DNA of 64,000 nucleotides. Source: Hymenobacter cellulosilyticus (GTDB lineage Bacteria; Bacteroidota; Bacteroidia; Cytophagales; Hymenobacteraceae). The notes below the pieces were generated by a model that had not been told where the DNA came from, did no database searches, and saw only the letters and a list, made by a program, of their open reading frames with translations. This document shows, in pieces, positions 1-8,100 of the stretch. The first letter of the stretch is position 1. The number at the start of each line of letters is the position of its first letter. The stretch covers positions 2,160,501-2,224,500 of the forward strand of contig NZ_CP095046.1 of the NCBI RefSeq assembly GCF_022919215.1, read 5' to 3'. The translations under genes were made by a program, and so were the position numbers.

Positions 1-562
1 CTGTGCTTGTGCACAAAGTCCCAGCACTGCTCAAAGGTCCAGTCGAAGAGCGGGTGAAACTTGATAAGCTGGTGGCCGCCGTCCCACTCCACCGCGTGCA
101 TGTCCTGCCGGTTAGCCGACTGTTCGGCCCGGATGCCGGTAAACCAAGCCTGCTGGCCCAGCAAAGCGCGCCGCAGAGGCTCCACCTTGCGGATGCCGCA
201 GCACTCCTTGCGGTTTTCCACGCTTTCGTAGAAGCTGTTGGGGCCTTTTTCAAGCAGCAGTTGCTCAACGGCCGACTGCTGGGGAAGTAGGGCTCAATGG
301 TCTTGCCGTAGCGCAGCAGCGTCTTATTCCAGGTGGAATAGGTTTCCTGGAAGTTGCGGGCCGTATCGAGCGTAAAGACCTTGATGGGCAGATTGTGCTC
401 GAAAATCAGGTGGGTAATGATCTGGTCTTCGAGGCCGAAGGAGGTCGAGAAAATGGCCTGGCCGGGAAACTGCGCGGCAGCTTCCGAGAGTATTTCTAGG
501 GCAGAACGCCCGGCGAGCTGCTGGCGCAGGCTCGAAACCAGCGCCTCTGAGGCTACTTGCAT
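1..562 (-). CDS. cysH: Phosphoadenylyl/adenylyl-sulfate reductase CysH, N-terminal part, one frameshift
   Basis: Reduces APS or PAPS to sulfite in cytoplasmic sulfate assimilation. The start ATG is at 562-560 and the gene leaves the window at base 1, so the C-terminus is unseen. The first frame shows the nucleotide-binding start (FSTSFGLEDQIITHL, then FTLDTARNFQETY). After position about 281 the protein continues in another frame with SFYESVENRKECCGIRKVEPL, WFTGIRAEQSANR and FHPLFDWTFEQCW, all typical CysH blocks. The double Cys of ECCGIRKVEPL suggests the iron-sulfur, APS-type enzyme, but the distal Cys pair that would confirm this lies outside the window. One added C in the GGGG run at 281-284 (CCCC on the coding strand) rejoins the halves. 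A SAM-I riboswitch and a Cys-rich leader ORF lie upstream, which fits a sulfur-controlled gene. Confidence 0.88.
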   Translation of the reverse strand, partial: MQVASEALVSSLRQQLAGRSALEILSEAAAQFPGQAIFSTSFGLEDQIITHLIFEHNLPIKVFTLDTARNFQETYSTWNKTLLRYGKTIEPYFPSSRPLSNCCLKKAPTASTKAWKTARSAAASARWSLCGALCWASRLGLPASGPNSRLTGRTCTRWSGTAATSLSSFTRSSTGPLSSAGTLCTST

Positions 563-743
563 GATGCGAAGAGAATATGGCTTTTCCGGAGCGGAATTAC
601 CGGCTTTCGGGGCACCCGGCGCACAAATGGGTTGTGCCAATCCAGGCAGACTAGCCTGCGGTAGTCGAGAAAAGGGTTGTGCGAAAACAGCTCAGCTTAG
701 CGGAGCGTGGGGCACGGGCAGGAAAAGCAAAGGGCGTGACCGG

Positions 744-767
744 CTAACAACACCGACAGCACATCAT
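744..767 (-). CDS. Cys-rich leader peptide ORF (MMCCRCC) upstream of cysH
   Basis: A seven-codon ORF reads Met-Met-Cys-Cys-Arg-Cys-Cys-stop (TGC TGT CGG TGT TGT TAG) in the cysH leader, between the SAM riboswitch and the cysH start. A preceding five-codon ORF (ATG GAT GTT GTG GCA TGA) overlaps its first ATG by four bases (ATGA), which suggests translational coupling. Four Cys codons in five is very unlikely by chance. Cys-rich leader peptides upstream of sulfur-assimilation genes are known as cysteine-responsive attenuators in Actinobacteria. That this one senses Cys-tRNA supply is my inference. I see no clear Shine-Dalgarno site, which is usual in Bacteroidota, and no obvious terminator between it and cysH. 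Confidence 0.5.
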   Translation of the reverse strand: MMCCRCC

Positions 768-845
768 GCCACAACATCCATGCTGTAGGGCAGCGGAGGT
801 GGGCGAAATAGTGCGGGCGTTGGACAAGGTTTTCACGACGTTGTT

Positions 846-939
846 GTTTTTATATGGTCAGGACTTGGCACCGTTCCGCATTTGCGGATGGTTGCCGGCG
901 CTTCGTTGAGCCTGTCTCTCCACGCCTCTGTATAAAAAC
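846..939 (-). promoter_or_regulatory. SAM-I (S-box) riboswitch
   Basis: On the minus strand, a perfect 9-bp P1 helix (GTTTTTATA at 939-931 with TATAAAAAC at 854-846) encloses the conserved S-box core: AGAGGCGTGGAGAGAC, then AACGAAGCGCCGGCAACC, a P3 hairpin CCGCAAATGCGG, and GGTGCCAAGTCCTG. These match the S-box blocks (GGAGRGAC, GAAR, CCGGCAACC, GGTGCCAA, TCCTG) in order. SAM-I elements bind S-adenosylmethionine and switch off sulfur and methionine genes. The element sits about 285 bases upstream of the cysH start, with a Bacteroidota promoter directly upstream of it. Confidence 0.93.
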
Positions 940-969
940 AATCCTTTGATGGGTAAAGAATTGGTAGTA

Positions 970-1001
970 CAAAGGTAATAGCATGAATTTTATAATTGCA
1001 A
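970..1001 (-). promoter_or_regulatory. Bacteroidota sigma-70-type promoter of the cysH leader
   Basis: Minus strand: a -7 box TACCTTTG (977-970) matches the Bacteroidota consensus TAnnTTTG, and a TTG (1001-999) lies 21 bases upstream, the expected place of the -33 element. Transcription would start near 963, about 25 bases before riboswitch helix P1. Confidence 0.7.
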
Positions 1002-1468
1002 GTTATAACGCGGAGAAGTGTTATTGTCTCGAAAATAACGCAGGTAATGGACTATTTTATAGGCTATTAGATAGAAGTACACACGGGTGTTAGTATAAAT
1101 TACGTGTATTACTTAAAGTAATAACGAGCATATCATTTGGCTATAAATTTCTGCCGATTTACTGTGTTTAAACCTAGTAGTGGCCTGTTTGGCGTTATTT
1201 CAGGTAAGGTGAATCATACCTGTGGGCAGTAGAGCCCTATCCTGGCAGCGAGGTAATTGGCAGTAAACTGTGGACAATAAAATACCCCGCGTACTGCCGT
1301 AAGCCAAGGAATAAAGAATTGTAGAATCAGAAGCACCCTGTGCTGCTGCCAGCCAAAAAACCAGTCGAGCGGTCCATTCAGTGACACTACGGAAACCGCA
1401 TTTTCGGTCCGGCCTCAGCTTGAGCAAAGCCGGCCCATCGAGGAGGCTACTTATCTTTTTCTGCCCGC
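1002..1468. other. Intergenic region, no supported gene
   Basis: The part at 1002-1190 is clearly AT-rich compared with its surroundings. A 75-codon minus-strand frame at 1200-1427 has no family signal or convincing start, so I do not call it. It separates cysH from pbpC. Confidence 0.6.
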
Positions 1469-3778
1469 TTACAGCTCGTTGACCACAATGCGGATGTCGG
1501 TGTTGCGGCCGTGGTCATCGGCGCAGGAAATCTTGAGGGCCCCGGCTGGCGGGCGGAAAAATACCCGCTCGGTGGCCGGTGCAGTGCGCAAAAACTGGTC
1601 GTTGATGTACCACGACACCTGCCGCACCTCGTTGTCGGTGGTGCAGCTCAAAAGCAGTTGCTGCTGCTCGCCTTTGTTGAGCACGTACTCGGTATTAGCC
1701 AGCGGGGAGATGATGCTGGGCGCCTTTTCGCGGCCCCCGCGCACAAGCTGGCAGCCGGGATTGTGGGGCGGCCGGCGCCGGTACGGAATGCCCTGGGCCT
1801 CGCGGAAAGCGGCTACTTCGGGCAGCAGATTCGGGTACATTTCCCGCCGGTAGCCCGTGGCCGGGGCGCAGGCCCGGCAGTAGGCATACCGCGCGTCGGC
1901 CGAGAGCAGCACCTCCTTCTGGTGCTGGCAGCGCAACCCCGACGACACGCCGGGCAGGAAGTAGTCGATAAGCTGGTTGGGGCAGTTCTCACCCGGCGGC
2001 CGGCCGGTTTCGGCACATACCAGACGAAAATCGAGGCTGGCGGGCGGCTGAAACCAGTTGTTGGGCGAGTTATAGGCCAGCGTATTGAAGAGGTCGAAGA
2101 GCAGGGGCGTGGCAATGTCGGAGCCGGTAAGGGCGGGGCTGCCCTGCCCGCTAAAGTTGCCGACCCACACTCCGATGGTGTATTCCTTGTTGTAGCCTAT
2201 GCTCCAGGCGTCGCGGCGGCCGTAGCTGGTGCCCGTTTTCCAGGCAATCTTGGGCAGCCGGATGCTGGTTTCGTAGCCCACCGGCAAGTCGGGGCGGGTG
2301 AGCTGGGCCAGGATGTCGGTGATGAGGAAAGCTGCGCCGTCGGAGAAAAGCGCCGTGCCGGGTGCTGCCGGCCTTTGCTTAGCTTCATGGTGTTGCCACT
2401 GCAGGGGCTGGTAGTTGCCGCCGTTGGCCAGGGTTACGTAGAGGTTGGTCAGCTCTTCGAGCGTGGCCCCGCAGCCGCCCAGAATCGTGCTCAAACCCAG
2501 GTGGGGGGCGCGCTGGGCCACGGTGCGGAAGCCGGCCGCCCGCAACTGGGTGGTGAAGGTAGGCACGCCCAGGTCGGAGAGGACGCGCACGGCCGGAATG
2601 TTGAGTGAATACGCCAGCGCGCGGTCCAGGGGTACTTCGCCGCTGCAGCGCTTGTCAAAGTTTTCGGGCTGGTAGCCGCCAAAGTTGGTGGGCACATCGG
2701 GCAGCAGCAGCTTGGGCGTCACCAAGCCTTTGTCCAGGGCCAGGGCGTAGAGAAACGGCTTAAGCGTGCTGCCCGGTGAGCGGACGGCCTGCACGCCGTC
2801 GTTCTGACCCTTGTTGAGGGCATCCCGAAAATCGGCTGAGCCCACGTAAGCCTCTACGGCCCGGGTGCGGTTGTTGACGACCAGCACGGCCGCGTTGGTA
2901 ATGCCCAACTCGTGCAGGCGGCGCACGTAGTTGCGGGTCAAATCTTCGGCCTTGGCTTGCTTGCCGCGCTGCAAAGTAGAAGCCACGCTGGCCCGGCCCG
3001 GAAACTGCCGCACCAGCCGCCGCGCCAGGTGGGGCGCCAGCGTGGGGGCCGCGTGACGCTGCACGTCGAGTGGCTCCAGCAGGGCATCCTCAATATCCTG
3101 GTTCGGAAACAACCCCTGCTGCTGAAAGCGGCGCAGCCACCGATTGCGTTCCTGCCGGATGGCGTCGTTGTTCTGGCCCAGTACCAAGCCCCGGGGGCGG
3201 TTGGGAATGATGGCCAGGGTCACGGTCTGGGCCAGAGACAGGTAGTCGGGGGGCTGCTGGAAGTAGATCAGGGCCGCCGACTTCACGCCTTCCACGTTGC
3301 CGCCGTAGGGCACCAGGTTCAGGTAGAGTTGCAGAATCTCGGCCTTGCTGTAGTGGGCTTCCAGCTGCAAGGCCCGCAGCATTTCTAGCAGCTTGTTGCC
3401 CACGGTCCGCTCCTTGGGCTCCAGCAGGCGGGCCACCTGCATGGTAATGGTGCTGGCCCCAGTGGTCCGGCCCCGGCCAAAGAGGTTGCGCCCGGCAGCC
3501 TGCACCAAGGCCAATGGGTTGACGCCCGGATGGTAGTAGAAGTACCGGTCTTCCTTCTCGATAATGGTAGCGCGCAGGGCCGGTGTAATTTCGCGCAACT
3601 CGGTTTTCATGCGCCACTTCTGAGTCGGGTTCAGAAAGGCATGCAGCACCGAGCCGTCGGCAGCCAGCACCAGCGGCGAGTACTGCGGGGCGGGCGGCAC
3701 CGGAAACGCGGCATCGAGGCCCCAGAGCAGGCCGACGCAGAGGAAGAAAAGGAGCAGAGCCCGGGCCGCGCGTGTCAT
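1469..3778 (-). CDS. pbpC: Penicillin-binding protein 1C (bifunctional transglycosylase/transpeptidase)
   Basis: Class A PBP of the 1C type, which builds or repairs peptidoglycan at the outer face of the inner membrane. An N-terminal membrane anchor (ALLLFFLCVGLLWGL) is followed by a GT51 transglycosylase domain (IIEKEDRYFYYHPGV and GASTITMQVARLL, residues about 70-120). The transpeptidase follows with SxxK in PGSTLKPF (Ser near residue 336), SLN in YSLNIPAV, and KTGTS near 513. The last 90 residues resemble the PBP1C-specific C-terminal domain (BiPBP_C). Length of 769 aa is normal. I take ATG at 3778, not the TTG at 3793. PbpC is classically paired with bacterial alpha-2-macroglobulin, which lies upstream in this cluster. 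Confidence 0.93.
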   Translation of the reverse strand: MTRAARALLLFFLCVGLLWGLDAAFPVPPAPQYSPLVLAADGSVLHAFLNPTQKWRMKTELREITPALRATIIEKEDRYFYYHPGVNPLALVQAAGRNLFGRGRTTGASTITMQVARLLEPKERTVGNKLLEMLRALQLEAHYSKAEILQLYLNLVPYGGNVEGVKSAALIYFQQPPDYLSLAQTVTLAIIPNRPRGLVLGQNNDAIRQERNRWLRRFQQQGLFPNQDIEDALLEPLDVQRHAAPTLAPHLARRLVRQFPGRASVASTLQRGKQAKAEDLTRNYVRRLHELGITNAAVLVVNNRTRAVEAYVGSADFRDALNKGQNDGVQAVRSPGSTLKPFLYALALDKGLVTPKLLLPDVPTNFGGYQPENFDKRCSGEVPLDRALAYSLNIPAVRVLSDLGVPTFTTQLRAAGFRTVAQRAPHLGLSTILGGCGATLEELTNLYVTLANGGNYQPLQWQHHEAKQRPAAPGTALFSDGAAFLITDILAQLTRPDLPVGYETSIRLPKIAWKTGTSYGRRDAWSIGYNKEYTIGVWVGNFSGQGSPALTGSDIATPLLFDLFNTLAYNSPNNWFQPPASLDFRLVCAETGRPPGENCPNQLIDYFLPGVSSGLRCQHQKEVLLSADARYAYCRACAPATGYRREMYPNLLPEVAAFREAQGIPYRRRPPHNPGCQLVRGGREKAPSIISPLANTEYVLNKGEQQQLLLSCTTDNEVRQVSWYINDQFLRTAPATERVFFRPPAGALKISCADDHGRNTDIRIVVNEL

Positions 3779-3859
3779 TGCAGGTATCAACAACTAGCCA
3801 GGACCATACGGCCACTGGACGAGCCGGCAAGATACGGGGTGGTGGGCGGTATTAGTGCG

Positions 3860-4638
3860 CTAGCGGGGCGGCTCGGGCACGGTTACGTCTAGCTCAAAGT
3901 CGCGGGAGGGTGGAGCTTCGTTGTCGGTAGTATTACGGTAGATAAACCGCACGGTGGTTTTGCCCGGGTTCAGGGCCTGAAACTGGAAAGCCACCTCCTG
4001 GGCACTGCCGGGCTTGGGCTTTTTCTTGCTCTTCTTGGGCTCTTCCTTTTGCTGGCCAACCAGCTGCACGATGTTGTTATCGGTAGGAATTACCTCCCAG
4101 GCGTATTCCGAGCCCACGGTTGTGCCGAGCTTGATGAGCAACTGGTCCCCTTTGTTAACCGTGACCCGGCCGTGGTTACCATATTCAGTGACGTTCACGT
4201 TTTTGGCCACTCCGGGCTTGTTTATCGTGACGTAGGTGTGGAAGTAGTTGCCCAGCGGGGAGTAGCCCGAGCCCGGCGTGGCCGAAATAAAGGTCAGGTC
4301 GAAGCCCCCGGGGCCGATGGCCTGCATGTGAATCTCGTGGGTGGCCGGAGCGCCAGGCACCCCACTGCTCAGGCCCGGTAGGGTGTGGCTATTCACCACA
4401 ATAAGCTGCCCGGGGTAGGCCTGCACGAGTCGCCACCCGTAGCGGGGCTGGGCCGTGGGCAGGCGGATAACGAGCTGGTCGCCCACGTTGAGCTGGGTTT
4501 CCCGGCCGTTGTCGGCCGCGGTGAGCGTGGTAATGCCTGGGCTTGCAGGGAAGTATAGGCCAGCACGCCGATGAGCAGAAGTACCAAGCGAAGCAGAACA
4601 GCGTGGAGGCGGGCCCCGGTATAACGGCGGATGCGCAT
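3860..4638 (-). CDS. Secreted protein with two chagasin-like (I42) inhibitor domains, one frameshift
   Basis: Probable inhibitor of papain-type cysteine proteases. The signal peptide MRIRRYTGARLHAVLLRLVL...AYTSLQAQ lies in one frame and the mature protein (from ITTLTAADNGRETQLNVGDQ) in another. One extra G/C near 4535-4540 joins them into 259 aa. Two repeats share the chagasin pattern: GDQLVIRLP...YGWRL...IGPGGFDLTFIS, and GDQLLIKL...YAWEVIP...FQALNPGKTTVRFIYR. A Lys/Pro-rich linker (KKSKKKPKP) sits inside the second repeat. Exact chagasin loop residues are only partly kept, so the target is uncertain. It is encoded 81 bp upstream of pbpC and downstream of the alpha-2-macroglobulin, a context that supports an envelope antiprotease role. 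Confidence 0.58.
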
Positions 4639-4684
4639 GAGAATAGCGGAAGGAGAGTAGCTGAACGTTACGGTAGTGGCTATA

Positions 4685-4722
4685 AACACCACCGCCGGCT
4701 GCAACTGCAACCGGCGGTGGTG
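4685..4722 (-). terminator. Strong GC stem-loop upstream of the chagasin-like gene
   Basis: Inverted repeat of about 16 bp (CACCACCGCCGG ... CCGGCGGTGGTG) with a short loop. On the minus strand it is followed by TTTATAG. It may terminate or attenuate the message from the small membrane gene before the chagasin-like gene. Confidence 0.5.
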
Positions 4723-4792
4723 TTGGTAGTGGGAATATGTACGGCTCCGCAGGCAAAAGGCTGCGGTTGAGCTACTCAGAAGCCCGGCGGCG

Positions 4793-5122
4793 CTACATGG
4801 CCGGCTGCTGGCGGGAGCGGCGCACGCGCAGCGTGTCGAAGCGTTGCATCAGCTCGTCGGTGCTGATAAACATGGCGGGGTTGGCATCGGCGTCGCGCAG
4901 GGAGTCGAGCAGAGCTTTGGCTTGGTCATACTGCTGTTGGTTGGTAAGGGCGTCGGCCCGGGCCAGGAGCTGCTGCCCGCGGGCGGCGGCTTCGGGGCTT
5001 TCTGCTTCCTGCAATAGGTGGCCGCGGCCGTCGGTGCGGAAGTAGAAGAAGTAGCCCATCCACAAAATCATGCCCACCAGCATGACCAGCGAAGAAATTA
5101 AAACGACGCGTAGGTTAACCAT
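4793..5122 (-). CDS. Small single-pass membrane protein of unknown function
   Basis: A 109-aa protein with one N-terminal transmembrane segment (VVLISSLVMLVGMILWMGYFFYF) followed by a soluble helical region (AAARGQQLLARADALTNQQQ, AKALLDSLRDADA). I do not recognise a family. It lies 65 bp after the alpha-2-macroglobulin stop and before the chagasin-like gene, all on the same strand, so a role linked to that cluster is plausible but unproven. Confidence 0.65.
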   Translation of the reverse strand: MVNLRVVLISSLVMLVGMILWMGYFFYFRTDGRGHLLQEAESPEAAARGQQLLARADALTNQQQYDQAKALLDSLRDADANPAMFISTDELMQRFDTLRVRRSRQQPAM

Positions 5123-5148
5123 AGAAAGGAAGTTGTTAGAGAAGTTTT

Positions 5149-5177
5149 AGTAGCGCGAACTACACAGTTCGCGCTAC
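5149..5177 (-). terminator. Hairpin after the alpha-2-macroglobulin gene
   Basis: Perfect 11-bp inverted repeat GTAGCGCGAAC / GTTCGCGCTAC around a 7-base loop, followed on the minus strand by TAAAAC. It is either a weak intrinsic terminator or a palindromic repeat unit. Confidence 0.5.
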
Positions 5178-5187
5178 GGATGACGTG

Positions 5188-8100
5188 TTACTTTACCCGC
5201 ACCACGCCGGCTCCGTTGTAGCTGTGGTACTCGGCGTTGTACATGGCGTCGGCGCTGACCGGGCCCAGGCGGAAGGTGCCCTTGGACACGGCCCGGGCTA
5301 CGTAATAGAACGCCTTGGGCGCCGTGCTGACGGTGGTGAACAGGTTGATCCGGTCGTCGCGCATATCCAGGTAGTCGGGCGTGGCCGCATCCGTGGCCCA
5401 GGCTATGTCGCGCACGGCCCCGATGCGCGGGTTCTCAATTTCCAGGCCGGCGGGCAGCAGGTCGGTAATGGCCACGTTGGGTACTTCGCCCGCCGCGTCG
5501 GCCGACTGAATCGTGATGCGCACCACCACCAAGTCATTCTGCCGGAAATTAGGCGTACCGACGGGTTTGCCGTTGCGGTCCAGGAACTCGCGGCGCACTT
5601 TGAGGAAGGAATCCTCCTGCCGCACGGTGTTCAGCGGCGACACGCCCTCGGTTTCCCAGAAGTAGTAGAGGCTGCCGGTGCCGGTGGTACGCAGCGCCAC
5701 CTGGCGGTTGGCCACGTTGTTTACCGTCAAGTCGGTGCCCGTGAACTTGCCGATTTCCTTGGCATCGGCCAGCAGTGAAGCTGTAGCGGTGCTCTTGGCG
5801 TTCTGCCGGGCTACTTTGCCCAGGGCCAGCAGCGAAAACGCCCGTTCTTGGGTGTTCAGCCACGACGCCTGCTTAACCTGCCGGCTGAGCTGGCGGGTGA
5901 GCTTGGGCACCAGAGCATTGCCGGGGTCCACTTCGAGCAGGGAGTTGAGCACCAGGGCCTCGTCGCGAATGGGGGAGTAGAACGAGCCGTCGAAGGCGCG
6001 GTGGGCGGCAGTTTCGGTGAAGGTGGTGGGCAGCAGGTCGCGGTAGGCTTTCTGGTTGCCGCCCACGGCCTGGGCCGCCGCCAGCAGGAAGCGCGAGTCC
6101 TGGGCCAGCAGCTGCCGGTTCGACTTGTAGTAGTTGAAGGCCACGGCATCCTGACGGCCGGCCAACGCCAGCACGTAGATGCTGTAGGGAATTTCCTTTT
6201 TGGCAATGACCTTGCGGCGGGCAATGGTGCTCACGTCGAAGTAGTCGTACTCCTCGGTTTCGCGCTTGCGGGTGCGTGCCTGCAGGTATTGCAGCACCTT
6301 GTCGAGGTGGCCCTTGTTCACCTCGAAGCCGGCGCGCTGGGCTTCGAGCAGGAAGTGGGCGGCGTAGGTGGTGGCCCACCAGTTGTCGTAGTCGCCGCCG
6401 GGCCAGTAGCTCAGGCTGCCGTTGTAGAGCTGCTGGGACTCGATTTTGCGGATGGCTTCCTGCACGTTGTAGTTCGGGTTGAAGCGCGTACCCTTGGCCT
6501 GTTTGCCGGTTTTCTGGCTGAGCGTGGCCGTCAAGTCAGCGTAGTAGAGCTGGGGGAAGGCCGCCGACACGGTTTGCTCCAGGCAGCCGTAGGGGTACTG
6601 CAGCAGGTAGCGCAAATCCTTGGCAAACTCCGTCATCGGCGAGCGGCTCACCACCAGTTGGCTGCGCAGGGTGGAGGGAATAAAAGCCGTTTTCAGGTTC
6701 AACGCCTGGTTGCTACCACCTTTTACTACCCCCGAGCCGGATACCTTTTCCAGCGGGGAAGCCGGCCGCACGGGGATTTCAACAACCTCGGTGAACTGCT
6801 CCTTGCTGCCGTCAGCACTGACCGTAATTTTAACTGAGGCATTACCAATAATACTGGTAGCGGGAACCGTCTGAGGACTGCGGCCGGCAAAAAGCCTGAA
6901 GCGAATCTGCGTTTCCTTGTTGGCTGGCAACGACGCAAAACGCGCTTCATTCGTCATGGCGTCACCGGTTTGGATTGATTGAACCGGACCAGTTGTGGTA
7001 ATACTAACGGAAGCTTTTGCTGCCTTCCCCGTCGTATTCGTCAGCGTTACCGGTACGTCAATCGTGTCGCCGGGGCTGAGGAAGCGTGGGAGGCTGGTGC
7101 TGATAACCACCGGGTCGGCGATGCGCATGGTTTGCTCGGCCGAGCCGAAAGCGTCGCCCTTGTAGGCCACGGCCATGACGCGCACGGCCCCACTGAACTG
7201 CGGGATGCGCACTTTGTAGCGCACTTTGCCGTTAGCATCGGCCCGCAGCACCCCGCTCCACTTGGCCAGCAGCTTCACCCGGCGCGAGGGCACGGGCGTG
7301 GTGCGGCGGGAGAGGTCGGCCCCGTCGCCGCCGGAGGAGCTGGTGCCCAGCTCGGGCAGTAGGAAGGGGTATACGTCGTAGGCATTCACCTCCAGGGCGC
7401 GCTTTTGGTAGAAGTAGCCGTAGGGGTCGGGTGTGCGGTAGTCCTTCATTTGCAGAATGCCCTCATCGACCACGGCAAAGGTGACGGCCGCGCCGGGCGC
7501 GGTGCTGGCCTCAATGGTCTGCCAGGTCTGGGAGCGGCTCTGGGCGGCCACGGTCAAAGCCACGGGCAGCTTGGCGCCGGGCTTTTCCACCGTCAGCGGC
7601 ACGAAGCCCCGGGCCACGGTGAGCGGCAGGCGGTTGTCGGTGATTTCGCGGATGGCGGTGGCCGTCACGTAGATGTTGGGCACGTGGTTGCCCCGAATCG
7701 GAATGCTCACCCGCGCCGACTTCTCATCGGTGTTCACGTAGAAATGGTCGAGCACTTTGTCGCGCTCCACAGTGATGAGCACCCGGCCGGCGAAGGGCGT
7801 TTTGAGCAGGAGCTTGGCCGTTTCGCCGGGCTGGTATTTCTCCTTGTCGGCTTCAATCGTGACCTCACCTTCATTATTAACTTCAAAGGAATTGCTCTGG
7901 GTGTCGCCGTAGCCGTAGGCGTAGAAGCTGCTGGCCACGTAGGTAGCCGCGCCCGGCCGGGCAATGCGCACCTCGTACTCGCCCGAGGAAGCCGGGGTGA
8001 AGTCGAGCGTGGTTTCGGAGCTGATGCTGCGGTTCTGGGTCAGGATGGCCTGCTCGCGCTTCTGGGAGGTGTAGCGGTACCGGCCACCTTGCCGCTCAAT

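Noticed and set aside
1200..1427. 75-codon minus-strand frame upstream of pbpC
   Set aside because: No recognisable domain, unusual composition and no start or terminator context.
1511..2608. Long plus-strand frame opposite pbpC
   Set aside because: Low-complexity Gly/Ala/Val/Arg translation, no start context, and the minus strand encodes a complete PBP1C.
3860..4756. 298-aa version of the chagasin-like protein starting at 4756
   Set aside because: Its first 65 residues are Pro-rich and overlap a stem-loop, whereas a clear signal peptide lies in another frame from 4638.
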